DNA of 64,000 nt from Bryoerythrophyllum caledonicum (Eukaryota; Streptophyta; Bryopsida; Pottiales; Pottiaceae): contig OZ020525.1 in assembly GCA_963971425.1 (NCBI GenBank), positions 7,237,560 through 7,301,559 of the forward strand. Direction: 5' to 3'. Below the pieces are notes generated by a model, which saw only the letters and a list, made by a program, of their open reading frames with translations, ran no database searches and was not told the origin of the DNA. The first letter of the stretch is position 1. Each line of letters opens with the position of its first letter. Made by a program: the position numbers and the translations under genes. Shown here one piece after another: positions 1 to 11,153 of the stretch.

Positions 1-375
1 TAGTGCAACCAAGTAGCCTTACATTGACATGACTTGCAACAGCCCTAGTGCCCTGTGTTTGCCACTGCTGCCCAAACTACCTAAGCTTGAGTGTTTTAAC
101 ATGACAACATTACATTTGCTCTTGGCACCCAGTTATATTTTTTCCCCTCACAAACAAGGTGAATGTCCTTATCTTTTATTTAACATCCAAAACATCTAGT
201 CATTTTTTATTTTATAGGAACCTACACACATTTCAATTGTCCATTCAATGTATAATATGTCCTTCAAGGGTTAAAGGAAAGATTTGAGATGAGAAGTATT
301 GCAATATCTATGTTCAATTAAGCTTTCTTAAAAGTAAGGGATAGCCTTGTATGTCACCCTCTACTTTATGATCTT
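1..375. other. No gene seen
   Basis: AT-rich sequence with no convincing reading frame, RNA gene or repeat that I could match elsewhere in the window. Confidence 0.4.
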
Positions 376-540
376 GTGTTAGTAACAAGGACCACATGGG
401 GACTCAAGAGTCGAGAGGGTGACTTGGCTTGGAAGAGGTGTGGAAAAACTACTCATAAACGGTCAAGGAACTTGGGGTACTATGAGGAGCTCTGGGTAGG
501 GACCAAGAACATTGATTGCTACTACTAATGCATTTCAATA
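376..540 (+). repeat. Left arm of a diverged inverted repeat
   Basis: This stretch (aggaccacatgggg ... tgctactactaatgcatttc) is matched in reverse complement at 1497-1648. Shared blocks include 'gacttggctt', 'gggagcttt/gggagctctgg' and 'agcattgattgctat'. A third copy in the same orientation lies at 17540-17650. This is a repeat family dispersed in the window; the two arms may be the ends of one element of about 1.3 kb. Confidence 0.6.
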
Positions 541-1496
541 ATGCAAGAGAAGAGCATGAGAATCTCTCATGCTCTACTCTTTCCATGTAAAAATCTCAAC
601 CTCTCTTTCTCTTCTCCGTCTTCTTCCGGAAAGACTTCCAGGAAAACTCCAGTACCGAAAATGTGACTGTCTTAGACTTCGATCATGAGTCACCTTGAAG
701 TTGAGATTGTGAAGAAGTTCCAGATTGAGGATTCCGTTGCTGCAGGTTGCAAGCAACCAAAAGACGATTGCAGGTAGCTGAGGCAGCTGCAACATAGGGC
801 AACTACCTTACAAGTCACATACCTTGCAGCGATAGTTGACACTAGTACGGAGCAGGATTACAACAGGTTCTATCCCCGTCTCTGATAATGTAGGAATGAA
901 ATATTGCTCCATTCAAAAATCAGCTCTACTTCAGTACCATCAAATTTCATCTAACCAGTGCAGATACTGGTCCAGACATCTACAGAACTTCACTTCTCAT
1001 GGCCCAGCTCATCAGTTACTTTATCTGATCTTTTGCAGCAAAAGATTCCCGAAGAAGAATGCGACAGCAAAGTTCGCTGCCAACTTTATCGCACAGCAGT
1101 CGACGAAGCCGCGGGTGATGCTGCTCGGACCAAGTGCTAGACAATGTGGCAACCATGCGAGAAGTCCTGCGTGACATTAAGCGCGAGCCTGGCGCCGACC
1201 TGACAAAAGCCCACTGGCACCTGATCTAGCGTGGCCTTTCATTATTGTAGGAAAAATCTAGGACCTGCTTTCATATAAAATCATATTGACACAAGGGTTC
1301 TTGGGTTCGAAGTTGTTCATATTAAAAGTCAATATCGTTTATAATGTGTAACATGGTCCATATCAAAACTATATTAGAGTTTTCTAAAAAGTGCTTCCCA
1401 AAGAAGAAAGAGAGGAGGCATAGAAGGTGAGGTTTTTTATGCACCAAAGTAGATTGCTAAAATTTTCATACTCCATTTTTCTGCACAAACAAAATG
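541..1496. other. Interior of the 376-1648 inverted repeat; no recognised gene
   Basis: There are short open frames around 836-1174 and 574-795, but they show no recognisable domain, no splice-supported extension and no similarity to a known family that I can name. I treat them as chance frames. Confidence 0.4.
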
Positions 1497-1648
1497 CATG
1501 AGTAGTAATAGCAATCAATGCTCTTATGCCCTAGCCAATGCAAGCTAAAGCTCCCCGTAGTATCCCTAGTTTGCAAAAGTTTACCGACGGTTCCTCCATA
1601 ACTTTTTTAAGCCAAGTCATTGTATGTATGTGGTCTCAGTACTAATAT
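1497..1648 (-). repeat. Right arm of a diverged inverted repeat
   Basis: Reverse-complement match to 376-540, with several small indels. Confidence 0.6.
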
Positions 1649-2340
1649 AAGACCATAAGATTTGGGGTGACCTGCAAGGTTACCTCCTTTTACTTTAGAA
1701 TTTTTTTTATTGTTTTAAGGAGTTTCCTAAGGCATAAACCAAGGACCATAGAGCATGCGCACGGCACACTCCAACCACTACGCCAACAGGCAATGCGGAG
1801 GCAAAGTGCCATAAGTGTTCCACACCGCATGAGATTTTTTCATTCCAAAATATATCGCGACACCAAAAGATGAGGTTTTCATTGCAGAATGACATCAGAA
1901 TACAAGCATGCCAAGCATGTTGACTACTAATGATAGGTGAAGGTGGAGCTGATTAGAGCACATAAACTTAGCTGCGAAGAAAGTGCGAAGCTGATCGAAC
2001 GGCGCTAGACTGACGCACATGAGAGAGGGGCGCTGCCAGCATACGCCGGCTTGCTGCCACGCGGCGCCCCCACACTGTTTCCCTTGCGGGACAGTGTGAA
2101 CATTTTTTTTATTTTTGGCCCAAGCAAGCTGGCTTACGCCAAGGGTCGCGCCGCAGCAGCCTGCGTCGGCATACGCCGGCTCTTCACCGCGTGAGGGAAA
2201 AAAAGAAGTCTCTTTCAAAAAAACCTGTTTCACACTGCGACCAAGATTAAGGATATATTTGGTCATCTTCCTCTTCTAGGCTGTGCATCAGATCGTTGTG
2301 TTCTGAAAATTGTTGAGCGGTTTTTTTTCTGCACAGAGAG

Positions 2341-3654
2341 ATGGCGGTGGAAGAAGAACCTTTACTTGTTTTTTTTGCATTCATGGTGGTCTTGTTAGCA
2401 TTGTCACCACCACGGAGAGGTCGTAAGCAAGAGTATTTGGAGATGTTGGAGGCGTCTGTTGGAGCAAGATATATGCCCATTGTTGCTGCATGCTCATGGA
2501 TGCGTCGTTTTTCTAGCAGAATGTGGTGGGTTGAGCCAAGGCAATATGTGTACTACGACGTTGTGGAAGGTGACGTTTGGCACACTTCACCTACTATGTT
2601 GGATTATAAGTATTGGCAAGCTTATAGAATGACGTTTCTCGCATTTAATCATTTGGTTAGTGAATTGACACCATTTTTGCGACCTAGTGCGATAAACTTT
2701 GTACGAGCTCCCATATCTATCCGTAAACAAATTTGTCTAGTAGTCCACCGTCTTGCCCATGGACTTTCATGTAGTACTATGAGCAAAATGTATGGTGTTG
2801 GAGAATCTACCATTAGAAAATACACATTGGTGATTTGCAAAGTTTTAGCCAGTCGACATGGACTTTTTGAGAGATACGTTCATACACCTACTGGACATAG
2901 GCTTCAAGAGATAATTGAGAAGTTTAGAGATGTCACAGGTCTACCAAATATATGTGGATCGATTGATGGAACTCACATCCCCTTGCTTGAGAAGCCTAGT
3001 AGACGTTACACTCCATATCCATCTGATTTCTTTTGTAGGAAAAAATTCCATAGTATAAATGTTCAAGCAGTGTGCGATATGGATAGAATATTTTGGAATG
3101 TCTGTGCAGGGCAGCCTGGTGGTGTGCATGATGGTGGTCAATTTCAATGGTCATCTTTGTACAATCAATTGCGGACTAGGGAAATTTTGCGTGAGCCACT
3201 CATTCAGCTAGGTGGTGAGGAGGTCAGACCATACCTACTTGGGGACTCTGCCTATCTGATTAGACCATACTTGCTAAAAAATTTCAAGCCTGGCAATCCC
3301 GATCTTAGTGACCAGAAGCGGTTCGATTCCTCCATGAACTCAGGTAGAGTTTGTATCGAGAATGCATTTGCAGCTTTAAAGAATCGTTGGCGAATTCTCA
3401 AGGCATTCAATATGGCGGTGAATAAATGTGTAATGGTAACTCTGGCGTGTGTTGCATTGCACAATTTCTGTGAATTCCACAAGGAGAAGGTGCCCATTCC
3501 AAGAGATAGAAGAATGCAGATAGATCCATTTGTAGGGATCCATAGAGGTCGCATTCGCTTGCCGCCTGGTGATGGAGATGCCGGCAAGATAGCTGGAGAG
3601 TTAATGAGGCAAGCATTATTTGAGAACTGGCTGGCAAGAAATCCAGCTTTATAG
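2341..3654 (+). CDS. HARBI1-like PIF/Harbinger nuclease (DDE transposase)
   Basis: An uninterrupted 437-aa frame starting at ATG 2341. It shows the PIF/Harbinger nuclease core. The catalytic triad can be placed as D209 (in GSIDGTHI), D264 (in GGVHDGG) and E340 (in VCIENAFAALKNRW), followed by the family-typical ACVALHNFC. The N-terminal third contains the helix-rich region that precedes the DDE fold (FLAFNHLVSEL ... ICLVVHRLAHG ... VGESTIRKY). The length fits the family. The product is expected to cut and join DNA in the nucleus together with the Myb/SANT protein encoded by the convergent neighbour 195 bp downstream. No stop or frameshift is visible, so the gene may be functional or very recently active. 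A domesticated HARBI1 gene is possible, but the adjacent partner argues for a transposon. Confidence 0.92.
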   Translation: MAVEEEPLLVFFAFMVVLLALSPPRRGRKQEYLEMLEASVGARYMPIVAACSWMRRFSSRMWWVEPRQYVYYDVVEGDVWHTSPTMLDYKYWQAYRMTFLAFNHLVSELTPFLRPSAINFVRAPISIRKQICLVVHRLAHGLSCSTMSKMYGVGESTIRKYTLVICKVLASRHGLFERYVHTPTGHRLQEIIEKFRDVTGLPNICGSIDGTHIPLLEKPSRRYTPYPSDFFCRKKFHSINVQAVCDMDRIFWNVCAGQPGGVHDGGQFQWSSLYNQLRTREILREPLIQLGGEEVRPYLLGDSAYLIRPYLLKNFKPGNPDLSDQKRFDSSMNSGRVCIENAFAALKNRWRILKAFNMAVNKCVMVTLACVALHNFCEFHKEKVPIPRDRRMQIDPFVGIHRGRIRLPPGDGDAGKIAGELMRQALFENWLARNPAL

Positions 3655-3849
3655 TTTTTTTTGAAATTGTATGTTTTTCATGGTACTGTATCAAAAATTG
3701 CCATGAGGATGACATGTTTGTATTGAATTTGAACAAGTGTTTGAATCACAAAGTATGTGAGTGTTGAGAATAAAAAATCACTGACTTCCATGTAAAATCA
3801 AGTTTAAAAACCATGCATTACCAGAACTTGGCAAATCATAAGCCAACAT

Positions 3850-4803
3850 TTAAGAATTAGAAGTATTACCACGGTTTTGAATCACCGAGGCAAATAACAC
3901 AGCCATACGCTCTTGAGTGGCTTGAGACAACTTGAACATCTCTAACTCCATTGCCCTATTCTCTGCATGAAGTTTTATGGCTGTTTCAACCTTTAACTCC
4001 TCAATCCTGGCAGTCGCTTCACAGAATCGATCGAGGGAAGCAGCCATATCCCCTGAGATCTTTCTCCTCTTATTTGGTGCTCCACGACATCCAGGTAGTG
4101 AACTTGCACGAGTGCGTGGAGACGGTGGAGCCTCCGTAGCAACATCGTCTTCAACACCTCTATCTTCTCCTTGCTCAAGATTAACTGGTTGCTGTCGCGT
4201 TCCCTCAGCCTCAACTCCGCTGTCCATCCCTCCAGGTACACCGTTTGCCTTTGCACACTCAGAAAATATTTGATCGAGCTGCTGATAGAATACAAACCTT
4301 GATTCGCGATTCACACCCGATGTCTGGAGCCGCTTTTCTTTGTAGTAATGTGTTCGCAGCTTCTGCCACTTGTCCCTCACGTGCACCCATTGCCGTCCCG
4401 ACTCGCTTGGAAAGTGATCCACAAGCTTGGCATGAATCCGCTCCCAGTCCTTCTTGCGAAATGTGTTGTCTCCGCATGCTCCCAAACGTTCTCTGCATAA
4501 ATCAATGAGATAGTTTGTTGCAGGAATCCCCCAAATCCTATCATCTACAGGAGATGCTGGTGAGAGAGTGTGAGGTGGAGGTGTACTTGGCACCACGGAG
4601 GAAGGAGAAGAAGTTGAGAGAAGAAGAGGAGGTCCATTTGCAAGTACCATGGATCCAAGGAACCCCAAGCCTTGCTCCATCTGAGGAGAGGAGGGAGGAG
4701 AGGACTGAAGAGGAAGAGGAAGAGAGCAACAAACTTGCTTGTATTTGTATTGTTCACGGTGGTTATCACGGTGGTTTTCATGGTAGTTGAATTTTTTGTA
4801 CAT
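3850..4803 (-). CDS. Myb/SANT-like DNA-binding protein of the Harbinger element
   Basis: An uninterrupted 317-aa frame on the minus strand, starting at ATG 4803. Residues 1-88 are low-complexity (Ser/Pro-rich). Residues about 90-155 form a Myb/SANT (trihelix-like) domain with spaced tryptophans: IWGIPATNYLIDL, FRKKDWERIHAKL, GRQWVHVRDKWQKL. A basic segment (APNKRRKISG) that could act as a nuclear localisation signal follows, then a C-terminal helical region (ATARIEELKVETAIKLH). In PIF/Harbinger elements the Myb-like protein binds the transposon ends and helps the nuclease enter the nucleus and act. The gene is convergent with the nuclease gene, the usual arrangement. A second in-frame Met at residue 42 is an alternative start. 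Confidence 0.85.
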   Translation of the reverse strand: MYKKFNYHENHRDNHREQYKYKQVCCSLPLPLQSSPPSSPQMEQGLGFLGSMVLANGPPLLLSTSSPSSVVPSTPPPHTLSPASPVDDRIWGIPATNYLIDLCRERLGACGDNTFRKKDWERIHAKLVDHFPSESGRQWVHVRDKWQKLRTHYYKEKRLQTSGVNRESRFVFYQQLDQIFSECAKANGVPGGMDSGVEAEGTRQQPVNLEQGEDRGVEDDVATEAPPSPRTRASSLPGCRGAPNKRRKISGDMAASLDRFCEATARIEELKVETAIKLHAENRAMELEMFKLSQATQERMAVLFASVIQNRGNTSNS

Positions 4804-5193
4804 TGAAAGGCCCTACAAGTCACCTGGCTGAGCGGTGCTGTCAGCCGGCTGTGATATTTTGCGGCTTCTGGGATATGGCTTAGTTTTCGGCGCACAGCCA
4901 ACTGGCCTCGTCGACCTCGACGGAAGTCATCCATAGGTGCCGGCGTACGCCGGCTCATTTCCCTCATGTGCGGCTGCCTGCTACATATACTTAATCGGCT
5001 GTGAGCGGCACAAGTATGTGCGGCGAATAATATACAGGATTGTATGGCGGCTCTGCGTTCCGAATGGAGGCAGGAAACCGTTGCCCGTCCCGGCATGTCA
5101 CCCCACCCCTCTCTCGACGGGCTCCGCACCATGAGGAGAGGTGTGGACGCTCCTAGCAAGACCAAGGTATATCCCCAATGACGAACAGTGTAA

Positions 5194-6122
5194 CCCCTAA
5201 AGGACCAAACGTGCCCCCGGGGTCATTTTGGATTCTGGGCATGTACCTACAATTCGAAAAAAAATCCTTCTTAATTGAATTTTTTTTTCAAGATAGGATC
5301 TGATAAGAGATTCGTGGAGATATTTTTTAATTTATTTTTGGATTTGTGGTTTGAAAGTTAGTACCACTTAAAGCCAAAAGTGGGACTTCGGGCACCTCCA
5401 AAAATTTTGACAAAAGTTTCTATTGACATTGAGATTTTTCACTCATATAAAGAATATTTCCTTTTTTGGAAATTTTCAAAAAAAAATCTTGTCTTTAGTG
5501 TAAAAAGGCATTTTATTCCAAGTCAAACATTTTCACACATTGTCGGGCAACGGGGGAAAAAAACTTCATCTTTTCTACATAAAACCTAGAGATCTTCAAA
5601 TTTTTCACTTTTTTTTTTCAACAACAATATATGGTGAAAACCTTCTTGTTGACCGTTTGGATTATCATTTGAATACATACGTAGTTCACAAAAAAATAAA
5701 ACGTGAAATGGCAGTTTTTGAACCTCCACTCCTTGCACACTTGTTTTGAATATGCTACACCCCTTTTTTACCTCTAAAAATTGGTGAGTTGGGAAATAAC
5801 ATCATGCTTAAGACAATGGTTACCGTAAAAGATTTAGACCTTGTACAATGCAAAAATTTGATACAAAATGAAGTCAAAGTCGGCTGATCTACTCAACGCA
5901 GGGATGAAAATGAACCATTGTTTTGACTTTAAACACTAAAATCTATCAATCCGTGCGATGGATTGCAACCAAAATTTGATGGCTTGTTTATATGGAAGTC
6001 TTTTTTAAGATCTTACGGTTGAAAATCCAAAATTCACTTTAAAATGTGACTTTCATGTCTCTTTTTGACAGTGGCAGTTTTGGACTGGTTTAAGAGCGAA
6101 ATAGGTCGTGGTCCTTTAGGGG
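5194..6122. mobile_element. TTAA-inserting MITE-like element, copy 1 (929 bp)
   Basis: Left end CCCCTAAAGGACCAAAC, right end ..GGTCCTTTAGGGG, so the termini are inverted repeats. The right flank is TTAA (6123-6126), the left is GTAA (5190-5193), probably a mutated TTAA. The piggyBac superfamily has CCC-starting TIRs and TTAA target sites, so I class this as piggyBac-like. There is no coding capacity. An apparently empty version of the insertion site is at about 13173-13201. Confidence 0.75.
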
Positions 6123-6241
6123 TTAAGCAATGTGCATATAAGGAGAACCTAAATAATAATACATTCACTTTTTAGTGGTAGCCAATAGAATTGCAATCTC
6201 AACCCAAGTGATTTCATATTTTTCTGATGAGATGTGAATTA

Positions 6242-6785
6242 AAGTAGAGGCACCCAATTCCGATCATTTAAGTTAGTTCGGGACTCAAATGATATTGTAT
6301 GTTAAAAACATTTATGTAGAAAGACGCGGAATTAGGAATGAAACTTAACAAATATTTTTTCAAATGTAATCACAAAGATTTGGAATTGATATAGAATTTA
6401 AAAGCCCAAAAACCACTGGAGCCCATAATCAAACTCTAGAGTAGGTGACATTTGGTGCCCTCCCTCACCCAATGCCAATAAGTGAGAGTGAGTAAAAGAG
6501 AGAAGACATGCCATGGATAACCAATTCATGGAGGGTACCCAATACCGATCAACCTTGTTTGACTTTTGAGGCAATGCCACCAATGATAAATCAATTGAGG
6601 TGGAGCAACCCAAAATTGCACATATCATGACCCAATGCCAATAATGACTCGTGTTTCGAATTTTGAGTTATCAGTTTTGGGTCACTTCATGCACCATTCC
6701 AAGCATTTGCCATTTCAATGCACCATGCCATGTATACTCTACTTATCGGAATTGGGTGGCCGATCGGAATTGGGTGCCTCTACCT
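6242..6785 (+). mobile_element. TA-flanked MITE, copy A (544 bp)
   Basis: Terminal inverted repeats of the form AGGTAGAGGCACCCAATTCC (left begins AAGTAGAGGC, right ends GCCTCTACCT). TA lies on the left (6240-6241) and CA on the right (6786-6787), consistent with a mutated TA target duplication. A reverse-oriented copy is at 7928-8479. Non-coding. TA duplication suggests, but does not prove, the Tc1/mariner group. Confidence 0.75.
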
Positions 6786-6965
6786 CAGTTATGAGTTTTC
6801 AAAGTCGTAAGTCATGTTTAGCCTATTTCTGCCACTTGGTACCCCCCATTAGCACCGACCAAAAGTTAGGGATCTTGACCAAAAGTAAGGCTTCATTCGG
6901 AGTTGACGAAGAGTGAATACTGTAGGTGGAAATGGTGTGCATGTGGGATGGAATCTGGACCAAAT

Positions 6966-7927
6966 ATAGAGTGGTAGGAAGGTGACGGTGATGGGGGATA
7001 TACCTTAGACCAAGGAGGGTGAAAAATCTCAAGAGATCAAAGTTTTCCTCAAAGTACTTCCATAATGCAAGACTGCCGGCGAAGATGCTACGAGGATGAC
7101 TCCTGCTTTCGTGGCCTGAATGCCGTAATTCTTGCTTTTCACAGAAAGCACGCGCATCGTAAGGTGCAGAGCCAATAGAAAATACCGCACCTAAAAGGGA
7201 AACCGGAAAGGACAATTCAGAGGCAAGCCTGCGGAGCATCACCTGAAGTGGGGATTTGCCTAAATACCCGGGTCTAGCGTTGCACCAAGGCTTACGCTTG
7301 GAAGGGTGGGGAAGGGTAGGGACATAATTGGCCCCTATTTTTATGTTGGAGGGGGGCCCTATTTGATCCTGGGGGGGGCATGTAAGAGTAATCTAGGTCC
7401 GCAAGCCCCAGTTTTGTCCAAAAAAATCTTTAAAAAGCCTCTAGAATCCTTAATCAGGCAGGGCCAAAAAAACGGTCCCACCCTAGCATGGCGCCCGACC
7501 CACGCTCAACCAGGGTGAATAAAGAGATCCCTGAAGTGGACCTCTACACCTTGGTAGCCCGGGTAGGAGGGCCCTCGTCTCAATAGGCTGACGCACATGG
7601 CCCCGTACGGGGGGGCGTCGACTACCGTGTGGACGGTGGTGGGTCCCATCCAACAAGGCCCAAATTTATCAACTATGCACGCATGGACGAGCCTGCAGGC
7701 CAAAAAAATTTACTTTCAGCTGTTCTTTTTTCCCCAGAGTTTCTGTCATTTACACCGCCCCTCCTTGTTGATTATTCATTTTTCAGAAAAAAATTCTTTC
7801 TCTACATGCTTTTCTCCTCTCGAGTCTTGAGGTTGCTCTTGTGCAAGGCAAAAATAATATTCTACACGGTATTTTCTCTTGTAGATTTAATTGTAATTTG
7901 TTTCTTTTTCAGTCTAAATTGATATTA
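6966..7927. other. Spacer between TA-MITE copies; contains a GC-rich repeat
   Basis: No gene recognised. From about 7260 to 7570 it contains a member of a GC-rich family (gggccctattt, agccccagttttgtcc, gccaaaaaaac) that also occurs at 17310-17500 and, as an inverted pair, at 21825-22400. Confidence 0.5.
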
Positions 7928-8479
7928 AGGTAGAGGCACTCAATTATGATCCGCCACCTAATTCCGATCAGTAGAGTATGCATGGCATGGTGCATGAAAT
8001 TGGCAAATGCTTGTAATGGTGCATGAAGTGACCCAAAACGGATAACTCAAAATTTGAAAACACCAGTCATTATCGGCATTGGGTCATGATGTGTGCAATT
8101 TTGGGCTGCTACACCTCAATTGAGCTCTCATTGGTGGCATTGCCTCAAAAGTAGAACAAGGCCGATCGGTATTCGGTATCCTCCATGAGTTGGTTATCCA
8201 TGGCATGTCTTCTCTTTTTTACTCACTCTCACTTCCTAGCTTTGAGTGAAGGAGGCCACCAAATCTCACCTACTCTAGAGTTTGATTATTGGCTCCGGTG
8301 GTTTTAACTTTTTGGGCTTTTAAATTCTATATCAAATCCAAATCTTTGTGACGAAATTTGAAAAAATATTTGTTGAGTTTCATTCCTAATTCCGCGTCTT
8401 TCTACATAATTGTTTTTGACATACAATGTCATTTGAGTCCCAAACTAGCTTAAGTGATCGGAATTGGGTGCCTCTACCT
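7928..8479 (-). mobile_element. TA-flanked MITE, copy B (552 bp, inverted)
   Basis: Reverse-complement copy of 6242-6785. The ends are AGGTAGAGGCACTC and GTGCCTCTACCT, with an exact TA duplication at 7926-7927 and 8480-8481. Its perfect TA flanks define the element limits for the family. Confidence 0.8.
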
Positions 8480-8481
8480 TA

Positions 8482-8781
8482 GATGAACAAAAGCGTTTCT
8501 ATGATTCACAATTATAAATTTCAAAGACCATTGTGGCCTCTACACTTCAATCAAAGTAGATGAAATTGTCTTTCATACTAAGGGAGTTCTTTGAATAGCA
8601 GCTGCTGCGTATGAGGTGGATTGAGGACTAATTAGAAGTATACTCAATGAAAAAAGAAGCAATTAATCTTATCAAAACTTTGGCTCCCTATTCTAATATT
8701 CTGGATTTAGGGTTTTATTTCCAGTTTAAATATTATATTTAATTATACATGTTAGTTAGCGACATACAATAGAGGTTTCCT
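8482..8781. other. No gene seen
   Basis: AT-rich spacer between two MITE-like elements; no structure recognised. Confidence 0.4.
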
Positions 8782-8785
8782 TTAA

Positions 8786-9594
8786 TCCCTAAAGGACCAA
8801 GACATTTTCCCCTCAAAATCACTCCAAAACTGCCATTTTCAGCTCATTCAACACAAAATGATACAAAATGTTTTTTCTGAAAATTCAATCGTAGGATCTT
8901 CTACTAGAGCTGTATGAGAGGGTGTGGTGAAAATTTTGGTAATTTTGACTGCACAGATTGAAAGATACCAGCCTTTGAAGTGAGACATGATCTCTTTTTG
9001 AGATCATACTAAACACCTTCAACAAACTTTGACCACCTTCAATGGCAACTTTTTGCACTACGGACCGTGAATTTATTATGTTAACTTGAAAAAGATCATG
9101 TTAGGCACATGTGCACCAAATTTTAGAAGTAGAAGAGGTGTAGAAGATGTCTTAAAAAATCCTGCAATGCAACTATGTGCTGAGAATCAACCATACACTT
9201 TATATTTTGCATATATCATATCCTTCTCAAATTTTTGAAATTCACAAATCCGTACGGTACATGCAAAGATCTCAAATTTCCTTTCCAAGAGGACATTTTC
9301 TTTCTTTTAAATGGACAAAAACTAGAATTTCTATTGAATTTAGAAGTTATTAAAGTTTAGTGACAGTATTTGTGATATGTCACACTAAACTGCTGCACTA
9401 TTTGTATATGTAAGTGAAAATAAATTGTAACTTTTGAACCGTAAGTCGGAATTCTACGAAATTTGTGTCTACGCAAAGCTAATCAAAAGTTGTCCATTCA
9501 AGATAAATTCTTAGAAAATAATGCCTAGAATTGAGAACGTGGTACCTTACCCAAACCCAAAATGTCCTCCGAGGGGACTTTGGTCTTTTAGGGG
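8786..9594. mobile_element. TTAA-inserting MITE-like element, copy 2 (809 bp)
   Basis: Flanked by TTAA at 8782-8785 and 9595-9598. Ends are TCCCTAAAGGACCAAGAC and GTCTTTTAGGGG. The interior is nearly the same as 57483-58281, so these two are the closest relatives in the window. Non-coding. Confidence 0.8.
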
Positions 9595-9598
9595 TTAA

Positions 9599-10087
9599 AC
9601 ATAAAAGATGACCTCAACAACCACCTCCACCCCCATCCCCTCCTCCATCTCCACCCTCATGCCCACCTCCATCTCCACCCCCACCTCTATAGCAAGTATG
9701 CGGCAGCTATTGTTCATGGTGGTGTTTGTTAGTTGAGACTTCCGATAAAAAATGAACTTGGGTTACAATTTTGTACAACTTCTTTTCTAGTTTTTTTTCC
9801 AAAGCACACGTGAGAAAATCATAATTTAGAGTATGGTTTAGTGAATATCCATTAAAAATAGTTGTACATGCTTAGATATCAATGATGTAAAATACTATTT
9901 CACAATCTATTAAGAGGGGCATTTTGGGTGTACTTCTTTTGTTCACAATTTTCTCATCATTGGAATTCATACCCACGACTTGTATAATATGGAGTGATGT
10001 AGAGAAGTTACTAGGTTTAGAACAGTTATTACTAAAATAACTCTTATTTAAGTTAATCAGAGTACGTAAATTTGAATAAGTGAATGT
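9599..10087. other. Spacer with a C-rich low-complexity tract
   Basis: No gene. At about 9614-9690 there is a simple-sequence tract built from CCACCTCCA/CCATCTCCA-type units. The rest is AT-rich and unassigned. Confidence 0.5.
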
Positions 10088-10330
10088 TCAACCCTAAAGG
10101 ACCAAGTGTCATGAAATGGCAATTTCAAGGTTTGGTCATCTTTGTATGTTCCACTCAATGCAAGGAAGAAACGAATGGTTTTCTCTACTTCAAACAATAT
10201 AATCTTTCAATCCGTGCGATCAAATTTTCTGAAATTTCAACAGGATCTCACTTAATAAGTCTTAATTGAGATCCTACGGTTAGAGGTAGAAGTACCAGTT
10301 TTTGTTTTCCTCTCTTTAGTCATTGCAATA
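10088..10330 (-). mobile_element. Truncated TTAA-type element
   Basis: Begins ACCCTAAAGGACCAAG and matches the reverse complement of the right part of copy 1 (about 5890-6122), including 'tctttcaatccgtgcgat' and 'gagatcctacggtt'. The other end is missing. Confidence 0.6.
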
Positions 10331-10807
10331 AAACAAGGAGTTTGAAAAATAGTAATGCATGGTGTGAAAATGCCTTGGGCCAACTTAGGTTAAGAAATTA
10401 TTAATGAAAAATAGTAATGCATCAATTACGTGCTCTTCATTAACTTAATATTTGATAGAGTAATTCTCGTTCATAATGCATGTTTAAGGTCGTCCACAAA
10501 TACGAAACACAAATACAGTAATAGAAAATTGGAGAACCCGAATGGTAAAATTGGGGGGGAAATGGGGGAAAAAATGGGATAAAACAACCCCAAAAATTAC
10601 CCAACCAGGCTGTGGAGCCTGCTTCCACTTCGAGTTGAGCGGTCTACCCAAACTAGGTGGAACCAACCCAACCCGGGCATGGTGCTCCCGCATCTGGGAG
10701 CTGATGCACCCTGACGGCACCCATGTGCGTCTACCTAATGGCAAGGGTCATTTTTCTGGCCCTCTCATTTTAGGGGGTCCAGAGGCTAGAAATTTTTATA
10801 ACCATAA
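10331..10807. other. Unassigned spacer
   Basis: No gene recognised. A GC-richer part (10540-10790) with runs of G and 'ggccctctcattttaggggg' shares short blocks with the GC-rich family at 22180-22220. Confidence 0.4.
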
Positions 10808-11153
10808 GAGCATCTCCACCCCTGGCGGAGAATTTCCCACGGCCGATCGGGAGATCTCCGCCTGGGGCGGAAACGGTTTGCGAGCCATGGAGAAAATCTC
10901 CCACCGCTAAACAACCACGGTAGTCCGGGGAGCCTGGTAACAGAACCACAATATGGCATGCTCTCATTTGCCTTCCCGATCAGGGAATTTTTCCTACGCA
11001 TTGTACTTTATGTGAATTCCCTGTTTAGATGGGCCGATGCTGCCAGCTCGGTGGACCGGGACGCCTGCCCGGGCCCCACGGTGTGTGACTTTCTCTAGAT
11101 TCTACCACCACTCCAGCGTTTCTACAGGGCCTCATGCCCCGGTGGAGATGCTC
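10808..11153. mobile_element. Tourist-like MITE (346 bp)
   Basis: Terminal inverted repeats GAGCATCTCCAC / GTGGAGATGCTC. Flanks are TAA (10805-10807) and TGA (11154-11156), close to the 3-bp TWA duplication of PIF/Harbinger-derived Tourist MITEs. A second family member at 57090-57479 has an exact TAA duplication. Non-coding. It could be mobilised by a Harbinger-type nuclease such as the one at 2341-3654, but the TIR relationship is not shown. Confidence 0.65.

Larger units (their letters stand above)
1950..5165. mobile_element. PIF/Harbinger-type DNA transposon (limits approximate)
   Basis: Two convergent genes typical of PIF/Harbinger elements lie side by side: a DDE nuclease (2341-3654, plus) and a Myb/SANT-like protein (3850-4803, minus). 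In this superfamily both products are needed for transposition, and both frames here are uninterrupted. GC-rich subterminal blocks flank the pair: CGGCATACGCCGGCTC at 2167-2182, a related block at 2039-2050, and GCCGGCGTACGCCGGC at 4939-4954. I could not resolve exact terminal inverted repeats or the expected 3-bp TWA target duplication, so the ends are estimates. Confidence 0.7.
5164..6965. repeat. Duplicated segment (paralogue of 13170-13490) carrying two insertions
   Basis: After removing the elements at 5194-6122 and 6242-6785, the remaining sequence (5164-5193, 6123-6241, 6788-6965) aligns collinearly with 13170-13490. Shared blocks include 'gttaagcaatgtgcat', 'ccaagtgatttcatattttt' and 'gcaccgaccaaaa/gcaacgaccaaag'. 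The 13-kb copy therefore records the state before both insertions. Confidence 0.65.

Noticed and set aside
836-1174. 112-codon and 60-codon overlapping frames
   Set aside because: No recognisable domain and located between arms of a repeat; treated as chance.
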